Assembly (NCBI RefSeq): GCF_051594765.1
Contig: NZ_JBPPGJ010000004.1
Span: forward strand, 1 to 64,000
Direction of reading: 5' to 3'
DNA from: Paenibacillus_AR sp051594765
GTDB taxonomy: Bacteria > Bacillota > Bacilli > Paenibacillales > NBRC-103111
DNA length: 64,000 bases
In this document: piece by piece, positions 33,495-41,417 of the stretch
Layout of the letters: every line of letters starts with the position of its first letter
How positions within the stretch are numbered: the stretch's first letter is position 1
Program-made: the position numbers and the translations under genes
Notes under the pieces: model-generated
Told to the model about the DNA's origin: nothing
Database searches by the model: none
The model's input: only the letters and a program-made list of their open reading frames with translations

Positions 33495-34502
33495 TCATCC
33501 GCCGATCTGGGACATGGTGCGCGCCGTAGGAGTCCCGCCGTTCTCCAGCCTGCTCTGCAGATCAAGCGCCATCTCGTGGTTCTTCGGCTTCAAGGCCACG
33601 GCGCGGCGGATCATCCGCTCCAAGCCCTCCGGGTCACCGGCATACCGCCGGATCTGCTGTTCGTCGGACCAGTACAGACAGGTCTTCAGATAGCCGTCCG
33701 CCGTCAGGCGCAGCCGGTTGCAGGAGCTGCAGAAGTGGTCGCTGACCGGATGGATCAGACCGAAGACGCCGGCGGCTCCCCGGATCCGGTAATACTCCGC
33801 AGGCCCGTTGCCGCCCGGCTGCCCCTCCGCCTCGGCGATCCATCCGGCCTGCTTACAGCGCTTCAGCACGGTAGACAGAGGCAGGTAGCGGCTCCGCCAG
33901 GTGTCGCCGCTGCCGCCGATCGGCATATATTCGATGAAGCGTACCGTCACCCGGTTATCCAGGGTCAAGCGCAGGAAGTCGGCGATTTCCTCCTCATTGT
34001 ACCCCTTCATCAGGACCACGTTCAACTTAACCGGCTCCAATCCGACGCGGAGCGATTCCTCCACCGCCTCCAGCACCCGGCGGACATCTCCGCCCCGAGT
34101 GATCTGGCGGAACCTGTCGGCCTGAAGGGAATCCAGGCTGATGTTAACGCGGTTCAGCCCGGCCGCCTTCAACGCCTCGGCCTTGCGGGCCAGGAAGATA
34201 CCGTTGGTGGTCAGGGCGATGTCCTCAATACCGGGCACCGCCGCCAGACGGGCCACCAGCTCCTCCAAGCCCTTGCGGGTCAAGGGCTCCCCGCCCGTCA
34301 GACGGAGCTTCCGGATCCCCATACCCGCCATGACCCGCACGGCCGCTTCCATCTCGTCGAAGGTCAGGAGCTTCTCGTCCGGCTCGAATTCCATTCCTTC
34401 GGCCGGCATGCAATAGACGCAGCGAAGGTTGCAGCGGTCCGTCACCGAGATCCTCAAATAATCGTGTGTCCTCCCGTAGCCGTCCGTCAGCCCCTGCGCC
34501 AT
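33495..34502 (-). CDS. moaA: MoaA: GTP 3',8-cyclase
   Basis: The 335-residue radical-SAM enzyme starts Mo-cofactor synthesis from GTP. It has the N-terminal DRCNLRCVYCMP cluster, the GGEPL SAM motif, a C-terminal second cluster DHFCSSCNRLRLTADGYLKTCLY and an essential C-terminal Gly-Gly tail (QIGG). AAAGGA precedes the ATG. The other early genes (moaB, C, D, E) are elsewhere. It is part of the nitrate operon. Confidence 0.96.
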   Translation of the reverse strand: MAQGLTDGYGRTHDYLRISVTDRCNLRCVYCMPAEGMEFEPDEKLLTFDEMEAAVRVMAGMGIRKLRLTGGEPLTRKGLEELVARLAAVPGIEDIALTTNGIFLARKAEALKAAGLNRVNISLDSLQADRFRQITRGGDVRRVLEAVEESLRVGLEPVKLNVVLMKGYNEEEIADFLRLTLDNRVTVRFIEYMPIGGSGDTWRSRYLPLSTVLKRCKQAGWIAEAEGQPGGNGPAEYYRIRGAAGVFGLIHPVSDHFCSSCNRLRLTADGYLKTCLYWSDEQQIRRYAGDPEGLERMIRRAVALKPKNHEMALDLQSRLENGGTPTARTMSQIGG

Positions 34503-34533
34503 GCCATCCCGTCCTTTGCCGTTAATCCCCCGT

Positions 34534-34836
34534 TCAGGGGTAAAAGTCGATCCGGTACACCAGGTCCCGGCTCATATCCTTAGAATAGAACTGCCCGCCC
34601 TCCGGCGTGCTCCGGTGCCCGGTCAGCTCCCCTTCGAAGAGGGGAACGGCCAGAAATTGCACCTCGTTCAGGTACAGCCGGAGCTCGCCGGGCTCCGTCA
34701 GCAGCACTCGCTCCAGCGTGTGGTAGCGGACCTGCGTCTGATGGGCTCCAGAGGCGTCCTCGATCTGGAGCTTCATTTTCCACCCCTTGTAGCGGAATAG
34801 CACCCGTTCCCAATCGATTCCAGCCGGTTCAGCCAT
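34534..34836 (-). CDS. Small unknown protein in the nitrate operon
   Basis: The 100-residue, acidic-to-neutral protein has no signal or membrane segment. It is rich in beta-like stretches (RVLFRYKGWKMKLQIED, LRLYLNEVQFLAVPLFEGE). The ATG at 34836 follows AAGGAGGG. It is spaced 31 bp on either side from its neighbours within the operon. I do not recognise a family. Its fixed position between the transporter and moaA suggests an accessory role in nitrate reductase maturation, which is guesswork. Confidence 0.75.
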   Translation of the reverse strand: MAEPAGIDWERVLFRYKGWKMKLQIEDASGAHQTQVRYHTLERVLLTEPGELRLYLNEVQFLAVPLFEGELTGHRSTPEGGQFYSKDMSRDLVYRIDFYP

Positions 34837-34867
34837 GCTCCGCCCTCCTTCCACCGCCTCTGGGCGG

Positions 34868-35197
34868 TCAGCTCTTGCATTTGCAGCAGCCGGCATCCTC
34901 CTTGGGCTCCACACGGAGCCGGTAGCCCTGCAGATTCTCCCATACGGGAGCCTGCGACTTCGATTCCATATAGTCCAGCATCTCGTCCTCCGTACACCAG
35001 GGACCGATGCCCTTCATCTCGACGACGACCATCTCCAGCGGGCCTTGTTCCTTCCGGTTCATCCCCCATTGGCCGTACGGCCGGAACAACCGGTCCAGCT
35101 CCCGCTCCACCTCTGCCGGGAATCCCGGCGACTCCGCCGTTACTCCGGCTTCCCGGATGAAGACCATCTCCAGCTCGAATTCGCTAAGCGCCGGCAT
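34868..35197 (-). CDS. Small unknown protein with Cys-rich tail
   Basis: The 109-residue protein has a compact N-terminal part (FELEMVFIREAGVTAESPG), a central GPLEMVVVEMKGIGPWCTED segment and a C-terminal GCCKCK tail with three cysteines that could bind a metal or cluster. The ATG at 35197 has GAGGGGGGAG upstream and overlaps the transporter gene by 14 bp. No family is recognised. A chaperone or redox accessory for the nitrate reductase is possible. Confidence 0.75.
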   Translation of the reverse strand: MPALSEFELEMVFIREAGVTAESPGFPAEVERELDRLFRPYGQWGMNRKEQGPLEMVVVEMKGIGPWCTEDEMLDYMESKSQAPVWENLQGYRLRVEPKEDAGCCKCKS

Positions 35198-36740
35198 GGG
35201 AGCTCCCCCCTCGGGCCGGGTCATGGGCGGCAGCCGCATGCTCCTGGTACTTCTCCGATATATCGCTGAACACCGCCACATAATAGGCGGTTTCCCCCGT
35301 ATCGCTCTTGATGGAGCTGACCGTGAGCCATTCCGGGTAAATCTCGCCGTTGGCCCGCCGGTTCCAGATCTCCCCTTGCCAGCAGCCCTCTTGCGTGAGA
35401 TCGCGCCACATGGCCTCATAGAACTGCTTGCTCTGCCTGCCGGACTTCAGCACGCTGGGCTTCCGGCCGATCATCTCTTCCGCACTGTAGCCGGTTACTT
35501 CCGTGAAGGCCGGGTTGACGCTTAATACCACCCCTTGGCGGCTGGTCACCATGACTGCCTGCCCGGTGCTCCGGATAATCGCTTCCGCCATGCGGACCCG
35601 GTCTTGATAATACAGGTACACGACGATCAGGAGGCTGGCCAGGGCTACCTGGGACAAGGCCATGAATCCGATGGCATAATGCCCCGTCAGGTTATAGAGC
35701 ATGGCCAGCATGAGGGGCGGGAAGAAGCCGCCCAGTCCGCCGAGGGCGGAGATCAAGCCGTTGGCGATACCCGCCTGCTTCGTAAAATACAAGGGTACCA
35801 ACTTGAAAATCGTACCATTTCCCGTCCCGGCGCACAAGGCTATCGTCAGACAGCCTGCGGAATAGACCGCCATGGAAGGCGCGAACGACAGAACGACAGC
35901 TGCCGCAGCCAAGCCCGTGAACACCAGCATCAGGATCCGGAACGGATCGTACCGGTCCGCCAGCCAGCCGCCTACCGGCCTCATGAAGGTGGCCAGAACG
36001 ATGAAGCCCGCCGTCCGCAGTCCCGCATCCACCTTGGTCAAGCCGAAGTGGGTCACCAGGAAGTTGGGCAGATAGACGGAGAAGGCCACGAAGGAGCCGA
36101 AGGTGATGAAGTAGAACAAGCACAGGAACCACAGCTTCTGATTCTTGTAGACGCCCTTGATCTGGGCGGTCAGGGACGTCGCCACCTTGGGCTCCGCCCG
36201 GTCACCCAGCAGGAAATTGGCCCCGGCCATCACGGCTAAGAGAATCATATAGCAGGCCACGGTGGTCTGCCAGCCGATTCGCTCGGCCAGGACCGGTGCG
36301 CCGAAGGTGCTGAAGGCGGTCCCCAGATTGCCTACGCCGTAGATGCCGTTGACGAAGCCATGGCGCTCCTTGGGGTAATACTTCGGCAGAGAGGTGACGC
36401 CGACGGAGAAGACGCCGCCCGCCAAGCCGAGGCACAATCCCCCGGCGATCAGATCCCAGAAGGAATCCGCCCGGCTTAAGAAATACACCGGACCCAGCAG
36501 CAGCACGAAGCTCACGCCGAACATGATGCGCGCGCCGATGCGGTTGGTCCAATAGCCGAATAGAATGCGCAGCAGCGAGCCGCACAGGACGGGCACCGCC
36601 GTCACCCATGCGATCCGCGTGGGGTTCATGACAATGTCCTCCTTGATGAACGGCATCAAGGAAGACAGCATGACCCATACCATAAAACCGAGCACCAAGC
36701 TGACCGTCTGAAGGGGCAATTGTACGCGTTGGGTTCTCAT
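35184..36740 (-). CDS. narK: NarK-type MFS nitrate/nitrite transporter fused to a PAS domain
   Basis: The 518-residue protein has a 12-span major-facilitator domain (about 1-370). It has the NNP-like motifs GSLLRILFGYWTNRIGAR and FGVGxxG-like GIYGVGNLGTAFSTFGAP, with a second repeat RPVGGWLADRYDP. A cytoplasmic PAS domain (about 380-500) follows, with VMVTSRQGVVLSVNPAFTEV, GYSAEEMIGRKP and a PAC-type end AYYVAVFSDISEKYQE. Standard NarK proteins end after the last span. Context (nitrate reductase operon) supports nitrate uptake or nitrite export; the PAS may tune activity by redox or ligand. It overlaps the next gene by 14 bp. Confidence 0.87.
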   Translation of the reverse strand: MRTQRVQLPLQTVSLVLGFMVWVMLSSLMPFIKEDIVMNPTRIAWVTAVPVLCGSLLRILFGYWTNRIGARIMFGVSFVLLLGPVYFLSRADSFWDLIAGGLCLGLAGGVFSVGVTSLPKYYPKERHGFVNGIYGVGNLGTAFSTFGAPVLAERIGWQTTVACYMILLAVMAGANFLLGDRAEPKVATSLTAQIKGVYKNQKLWFLCLFYFITFGSFVAFSVYLPNFLVTHFGLTKVDAGLRTAGFIVLATFMRPVGGWLADRYDPFRILMLVFTGLAAAAVVLSFAPSMAVYSAGCLTIALCAGTGNGTIFKLVPLYFTKQAGIANGLISALGGLGGFFPPLMLAMLYNLTGHYAIGFMALSQVALASLLIVVYLYYQDRVRMAEAIIRSTGQAVMVTSRQGVVLSVNPAFTEVTGYSAEEMIGRKPSVLKSGRQSKQFYEAMWRDLTQEGCWQGEIWNRRANGEIYPEWLTVSSIKSDTGETAYYVAVFSDISEKYQEHAAAAHDPARGGSSHAGA

Positions 36741-36741
36741 C

Positions 36742-36927
36742 TTAGCGTTTCGCCTCTTTCTTATAGATCCACCAAGCTACGGGGAACAGCAGCAGATTCG
36801 CCGCTGCGAACACCAGCACATTCTCATACCGCTCGTAGAAAAAATTGTTCACCGTCAGCTGCGTGCAGACAATGTTCAGGAACAGCACGCAGGACAAGAG
36901 GATGACGCCCCTCCAGCTACGCTTCAT
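36742..36927 (-). CDS. 61-residue two-span membrane protein
   Basis: This is a small protein with two hydrophobic helices (about 8-25 and 38-55), a short NNFFYERYEN loop and a Lys-rich C-terminus. GGGAGTGAAG precedes the ATG, which overlaps the Rieske gene stop by 11 bp; its own stop is 1 bp from the transporter start. Strict tiling within the operon supports translation. It may be a small subunit of the membrane complex. No family recognised. Confidence 0.78.
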   Translation of the reverse strand: MKRSWRGVILLSCVLFLNIVCTQLTVNNFFYERYENVLVFAAANLLLFPVAWWIYKKEAKR

Positions 36928-37453
36928 ACTTCTTCACTCCCGTCGCATAGATCGAGCCGCTCTCCACCGCCAGTACAATCTCCGGAAGCGGCCGGCGCGG
37001 CGGTCCCGCCAGCGGCTTGCCGTTCGACGGATCGAACTTGCCGTGGTGGCAGGGACAGATCATTTCGTTGCTGTCCTTCTGATAGAACACGGGGCACCGC
37101 AGGTGGGTGCAGGCATTCTGGTACGCGACGTATTTGTTGTCGCCCAGCTTGATCAAGAGCGCGGACTCGTGCTCGCCCGGATAGGCGAACTCCACCGTGT
37201 CGCCCACCTTCAGCGCCGCCGCGTCGGCGATCTTCTTGCGGGCGTGGCTCTTGCCGCCTAGGCCCGCCAGCTCCTTGCCGGCGATGACGCCCCAGGGCAG
37301 AGTGGAGACGGCGAATACTCCTGCCGCTCCCACCATCGTCTTCATGAAGCCCCGGCGGTCGAGGCTTCGTTCATTTTGCTTATGAATATTGTGGGTATAG
37401 TTGTCGTCCTTCGGGTCCACCCGGACCGGCTGCCGTTCCTCTTGGCCGCTCAT
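36917..37453 (-). CDS. Tat-exported bc1-type Rieske iron-sulfur protein
   Basis: The 178-residue protein has a Tat-like N-terminal RRGFMK motif (residues 33-38) followed by one hydrophobic helix, which probably remains as an anchor. The Rieske fold has CTHLRC (Cys115, His117, Cys120) and CPCHHGKF (Cys133, Cys135, His136). The second Cys in each motif would form the disulfide typical of high-potential quinol-oxidising Rieske proteins. GAGGAGGAA precedes the ATG. It lies in a nitrate reductase operon with no cytochrome bc1 genes, which is unusual. Confidence 0.9.
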   Translation of the reverse strand: MSGQEERQPVRVDPKDDNYTHNIHKQNERSLDRRGFMKTMVGAAGVFAVSTLPWGVIAGKELAGLGGKSHARKKIADAAALKVGDTVEFAYPGEHESALLIKLGDNKYVAYQNACTHLRCPVFYQKDSNEMICPCHHGKFDPSNGKPLAGPPRRPLPEIVLAVESGSIYATGVKKYEA

Positions 37454-37480
37454 CTCTCATTCCTCCTCGGGTTGGGAGTA

Positions 37481-38047
37481 TCAATACAGCTTTTGCTTGC
37501 CCTGCAGGATACCCGGCAGGCTGATCTGAACCCGGGTTTCCGTCTCCAAGGGATCGTACGGCTTGCTGGCGTGCCACTGGCCCAGCTGATGGTCCGCCTT
37601 CTTCGCCGCCAGCTCGTCTTCGGTGATCCACTGGAGCGTGTTGGTCGGGCAGACGCTGGCGCACATCGGAGGAATATCCTCCTTGGTGCGGTCGTAGCAC
37701 AGATCGCATTTATACATCAAATTCTGCTCTTCATCGAACTTCGGTATCCCATAAGGACATGCGATCGTACAATTCTGGCAGCCGACGCACTTCTCGACCA
37801 GGGCGGACAGCACCGCCCCTTCGGGCGTGATCTGGATGGCCTGGGCCGGACAGCTCCGGGCGCACGGCGGATTGACGCAGTGCAGGCACATCATCGGAAT
37901 GGTCTGCCGGTTGACGAACGGGTTCACGTCATACACGTAATTCCGGTTCCGCTCCTCGTGGCCGCCGCATTGGGTGCACGCCGCCAGGCAGCTGCGGCAG
38001 CCGATGCAGTTGTCCATCTCGATATAGAGAATATGCTTCATCTTCAT
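37481..38047 (-). CDS. Four-cluster 4Fe-4S electron transfer subunit
   Basis: The 188-residue DmsB/NrfC/FdhB-like protein has four Cys groups: CIGCRSCLAAC, CLHCVNPPCARSCP, CVGCQNCTIACPYG and CDLCYDR...CASVCP. It has no export signal. It should wire a membrane quinol-oxidising partner to the molybdenum subunit encoded just upstream, whose stop codon overlaps this start by one base. It could also serve a formate dehydrogenase-type complex, but the catalytic partner looks like a nitrate reductase. Confidence 0.92.
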   Translation of the reverse strand: MKMKHILYIEMDNCIGCRSCLAACTQCGGHEERNRNYVYDVNPFVNRQTIPMMCLHCVNPPCARSCPAQAIQITPEGAVLSALVEKCVGCQNCTIACPYGIPKFDEEQNLMYKCDLCYDRTKEDIPPMCASVCPTNTLQWITEDELAAKKADHQLGQWHASKPYDPLETETRVQISLPGILQGKQKLY

Positions 38048-40215
38048 CAGCGGCTCACCTTCTCAATCTGCGCGGCGCAGGCTTTGAACTCCGGCATGCG
38101 CGATATGGGGTCGAGGGCGTCGATGGTCAGCAGGTTGATGGAATCCTCGTGTCCGAAGTGGTAGGGCACGAAGACCGTATCCTCCCGGATCGCCTCGATG
38201 ACTTTCACCTTGTAATGGGCTTCGCCGCGGCGCGTATACAGCCGGACCACTTCATCGTGGGCGATGCCGTAGCGGGCCGCCGTATTCGGATGAACCTCCA
38301 CGAACGCCTCCGGGCACATATCCTTCAGAAAAGGAATGCGCCGGGTCTGGTTGCCCGACAGATAATGGTACACCACGCGTCCGGTGGTTAACCGGAGCGG
38401 ATAGTCCTTGCAGGGCTCCTCCGCCGGGGGACGGTACGGCAGGGCGAAGATCTTGGCGCGGCCGTCGGCGTGGCCGAACTTGCCCTCCAGGAACATGTAC
38501 GGCGTTCCTTGGTCCTCCTCGCTCCGGCAGGGCCAGAACACGCCGTTCTGGGCTTCGATCTTCTCCCAGGTGGCGCCGGAGTAGTCGGCGTAGCCGCCCT
38601 TGGTGGCCGCGCGGAACTCATCGTTGATGTCCCGGGCGGTCTTCAGATGGCGGAACTGATCGCCACGGCCCATCCGCTCCGCCAGCTCGATCTGAATCTG
38701 CCAGTCCGGCTTGGACTGGCCCAGAGGCTCCTGTGCCTTGTTGATCTTAATGATCCGTCCCTCCAGATTGGTGACGGTGCCCTCGTCCTCCGCCCAGGTG
38801 GTGGCGGGCAGGACCACGTCGGCGAATTCCGCCGACTCAGACAGGTAGAAGTCGCAGCAGACCATGAAGTCCAGCGCTTTCAGCGAGGCCCGGACATGGT
38901 TCTGGTTCGGCGCCGATACCGCCGGGTTGGAGCACAAGAGGTATAAGCCGCGGATGGTCTTCTCCTTCATCAGCGCGAACATTTCGTGGGCGGATACGCC
39001 AACGCCCGGCATCTCGCCCGGCTGGATGCCCCAGATCTTGGAGACGGCCTCTACGTGGGCCGGATTGTCGATTTTGCGGTAGCCCGGAAGCTGGTCGCAC
39101 TTCTGTCCGTGCTCCCGGCCGCCTTGGCCGTTGGCCTGGCCTGTCAGGGTCGCCACGCCGGACTTGGGACGCCCTATTTTGCCGGTGACCAGTGCCATGT
39201 TGCAATAGCCCGATACGTTATCCACGCCCTTATGCTGCTGCTCGATGCCGCGCGCGAACAGGACGATGGCATTGGGAGCCTTGCCGTACAGCTCCGCCGC
39301 ACGGATCAGCTTCTCCGTCGCCACGCCGGTAATCTCGCTGGTATATTCGGGGGTGAACTGCTTCACGATCTCCAGGGTATCCGCGAAGCCGTTGGTATGC
39401 TGCTCGATGAAGTCCAGATCCGCATGGCCGTTCTGCACCAGCAGGTTCACCATGCAGTTGGCGATGGCCAGGTCCGTACCCGGCCTCAGGTCCAGATGGA
39501 CGTCCGCCCGACGGGCCAGCGGAGTCTCGCGAGGGTCCACGACGATCAGATAACCGCCCCGGTTCTGCACCTCCCACACCCGGAACATGGAGGTCGGATG
39601 GCACTCAGCCGTGTTGCTTCCCGCAATGAAGAGGCAGTCCGTCTCCTGGATGTCCGTCCAGGGCAGGGTTGAGCCCCGGTCGACGCCGAAGGTCCGCAGG
39701 AAGCCTCCTGCCGCGCTGGACATACAGAAGCGTCCGTTGTAATCCATGTATTTGGTGCGCAGTGCCACGCGGGCGAATTTGCCGGTCAGGTAGCATTTCT
39801 CCGTGGTCATGGAGACGCCGCTGTAGACGGACAGGGTGTTGTTGCCATGGTCCGCCTGCAGCTCCGTGAAGCGCTTCGCAATCAGGTCCAGCGCCTCATC
39901 CCAGGTGGCGGTGCGGAAGCCGTCCTTCGTCCCTTTAAGCGCCGGATTGGTCCGGATCAGCGGCTGCAGCAGCCGGTCCTTGTGGTTGACCTGCTGGTAC
40001 GCCGTAACTCCCTTCGGACACATCTTGCCCCGGGTAACGGGCCAATCGTAGCGGGGCTCCACCCCGATGATCTGATTCTTCTTCGTGTCCACCCGCAGGA
40101 ACATCCCGCACTGCATGCCGCAGTAGCTGCAGTGGGTCGGCACCAGCTTCTCGTCCGGATGGTGCTTGTTCTGGAAGTCGTTCGTGAATTTGTCCAAGAC
40201 TTTATCCTTTGGCAT
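38047..40215 (-). CDS. Cytoplasmic Nas/Nap-type nitrate reductase catalytic subunit
   Basis: This is a 722-residue bis-MGD molybdoenzyme. The N-terminal 4Fe-4S site is CSYCGMQC...CPKG (Cys29, 32, 36, 66). The probable Mo ligand is Cys164 in GRFCMSSA, the pattern of assimilatory/periplasmic nitrate reductases rather than formate dehydrogenase. NTAECHPTSMFRVWE, GQANGQGGREHG and the C-terminal molydop_binding domain follow. There is no Tat signal, so it is cytoplasmic. AAGGAGG precedes the ATG. The partners (ferredoxin, Rieske, b-type membrane protein) point to quinol-linked rather than NADH-linked nitrate reduction. Confidence 0.88.
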   Translation of the reverse strand: MPKDKVLDKFTNDFQNKHHPDEKLVPTHCSYCGMQCGMFLRVDTKKNQIIGVEPRYDWPVTRGKMCPKGVTAYQQVNHKDRLLQPLIRTNPALKGTKDGFRTATWDEALDLIAKRFTELQADHGNNTLSVYSGVSMTTEKCYLTGKFARVALRTKYMDYNGRFCMSSAAGGFLRTFGVDRGSTLPWTDIQETDCLFIAGSNTAECHPTSMFRVWEVQNRGGYLIVVDPRETPLARRADVHLDLRPGTDLAIANCMVNLLVQNGHADLDFIEQHTNGFADTLEIVKQFTPEYTSEITGVATEKLIRAAELYGKAPNAIVLFARGIEQQHKGVDNVSGYCNMALVTGKIGRPKSGVATLTGQANGQGGREHGQKCDQLPGYRKIDNPAHVEAVSKIWGIQPGEMPGVGVSAHEMFALMKEKTIRGLYLLCSNPAVSAPNQNHVRASLKALDFMVCCDFYLSESAEFADVVLPATTWAEDEGTVTNLEGRIIKINKAQEPLGQSKPDWQIQIELAERMGRGDQFRHLKTARDINDEFRAATKGGYADYSGATWEKIEAQNGVFWPCRSEEDQGTPYMFLEGKFGHADGRAKIFALPYRPPAEEPCKDYPLRLTTGRVVYHYLSGNQTRRIPFLKDMCPEAFVEVHPNTAARYGIAHDEVVRLYTRRGEAHYKVKVIEAIREDTVFVPYHFGHEDSINLLTIDALDPISRMPEFKACAAQIEKVSR

Positions 40216-41242
40216 TCTGGTTGGCCTCCTTGTGCGGGATCATGTGGGTCGATACGCCGGAGAAGCGGGCGATGCGGTACTTCCGGCGGCAGGGCAGGCA
40301 CAGCTCGGCGAGATGATGGCCCTCGGGCGTCCGGAATTCCATCCCGTTCAGCTGGAGAACGGCCGCCACGTCGGCGGACTGCTCCGCGGAGACGAAGCCG
40401 GTGCCGCATACCTTGCAGGCCAGCGTCGCCTGCTCGGCATAGTGCTCCCGGTAATTCCGGGCCAGGATGCTGACCGGACGGAACGGGATATGCGCCAGCT
40501 TGCCGAAGGGCAGGTACAGGAGCGTGATGATAACCGACCATTGGTGGATCAAGGACACCACCGGATGGCCCCAGCCGTGCAGCACCATGTTGTGGAAGGT
40601 CAGCTGCAGACCCGTCAAGCTGATGAAGAGCAGCATATAGAGAGGCATGAAATCATAGATGAAATTTTGCTCCGCCTTGGCCTGCATGTTCTTGATCCGG
40701 CGGTAGAGCGCCATGGAGCAGCCGGCGATGACCATGAAGGCGGTAATGTTCAGCGCATTGTAGAAGAGATAGGCCAGCACGCCGTCGGCGTCCATCTGCA
40801 TGATCCGCAGGCCCATGAAAATCACGTTGTACCGGCCGTTGTCGTCCATCGTAAAGTACATCCAGCTGAACACCAGCGGGAAGGTGACGAAGGCCGACAG
40901 GATGCAGCCCCAGCCCAGCAGGATATGCTGCGTCCAGCGGTAGATGCCCCGGTTCCAGATGAAGCGGTAGGTCACCATATGCTCCGCGGTGGTCTTGGGC
41001 GTGCTCTTGCGGAACAGGAGCTTGATGCCCTTCTTGATGATAATCTTGGCCGGCGGACGCTCCGCCCAGCTGATGAAGCGGTAGAGAAAGCCTCCGATGA
41101 AGACGAAGGTGCCGACCATATAGCCGTACAGTCCCAGGTCCACGTGGGTGAAGAAACGGGATCCGACATAAATGAGTGCAAGCAGCACGATAACCGACAT
41201 AAAGTACATCTTGGCATATCTGGAAGCGAAGGCCCGATCCAT
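40202..41242 (-). CDS. b-type cytochrome-like membrane subunit
   Basis: The 346-residue protein has about six membrane spans with histidines placed for haem binding (TQHILLGWGCIL; LTFHNMVLHGWGHP; LIHQWSV; FGKLAHIPFRPVS). The last motif resembles the NarI/DsrM/HdrE family. A C-terminal cytoplasmic domain has two CxxC pairs (CKVCGTGF and CLPCRRKYR), a likely zinc or redox knuckle. The ATG at 41242 is preferred to one six bases upstream for Shine-Dalgarno spacing (AAAGGGG). As first gene of the operon it is the probable quinol-oxidising anchor for the reductase. Confidence 0.82.
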   Translation of the reverse strand: MDRAFASRYAKMYFMSVIVLLALIYVGSRFFTHVDLGLYGYMVGTFVFIGGFLYRFISWAERPPAKIIIKKGIKLLFRKSTPKTTAEHMVTYRFIWNRGIYRWTQHILLGWGCILSAFVTFPLVFSWMYFTMDDNGRYNVIFMGLRIMQMDADGVLAYLFYNALNITAFMVIAGCSMALYRRIKNMQAKAEQNFIYDFMPLYMLLFISLTGLQLTFHNMVLHGWGHPVVSLIHQWSVIITLLYLPFGKLAHIPFRPVSILARNYREHYAEQATLACKVCGTGFVSAEQSADVAAVLQLNGMEFRTPEGHHLAELCLPCRRKYRIARFSGVSTHMIPHKEANQNAKG

Positions 41243-41307
41243 GTACATTCCCCTTTGCATCGTTCTCTTTGCCTCTATTGTCCGAAATCCGGCCCGATAA
41301 AGACAGA

Positions 41308-41361
41308 GGGGAAAACCCTCATTATTGCGTAAGGATTTTCCCCATTGTGAAAGCATTCACG
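41308..41361 (-). promoter_or_regulatory. Nitrate operon control region: Fnr-like box and GGGGAAAA dyad
   Basis: An Fnr/Crp-type box TGTGA-N6-TCACG lies at 41346-41361. Beside it, an 8-bp inverted repeat GGGGAAAA-N20-TTTTCCCC spans 41308-41343. The Fnr box centre would lie 41.5 bases from a transcription start near 41312, the classical activating position. A weak AATAAT (minus strand, 41321-41326) may be the -10. The dyad would then cover the core promoter and may bind the local NreC-like regulator (inference). Confidence 0.6.
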
Positions 41362-41417
41362 ATTTGGTCACAATTAACATTTTTTCCGAAGACAAGGGTG
41401 TCGGCTTGCTCCCCGGC

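Noticed and set aside
32586..34583. Long plus-strand open frame opposite moeA and moaA
   Set aside because: It mirrors two well-supported Moco genes, has no recognised domain and spans their intergenic gap; it is a composition artefact.
38047..40215. Formate dehydrogenase as the identity of the molybdoenzyme
   Set aside because: The Mo-ligand region reads GRFCMSSA as in Nas/Nap nitrate reductases; formate dehydrogenases have Cys or Sec followed by His. NarK, Nre-like sensors and RIC also support nitrate.
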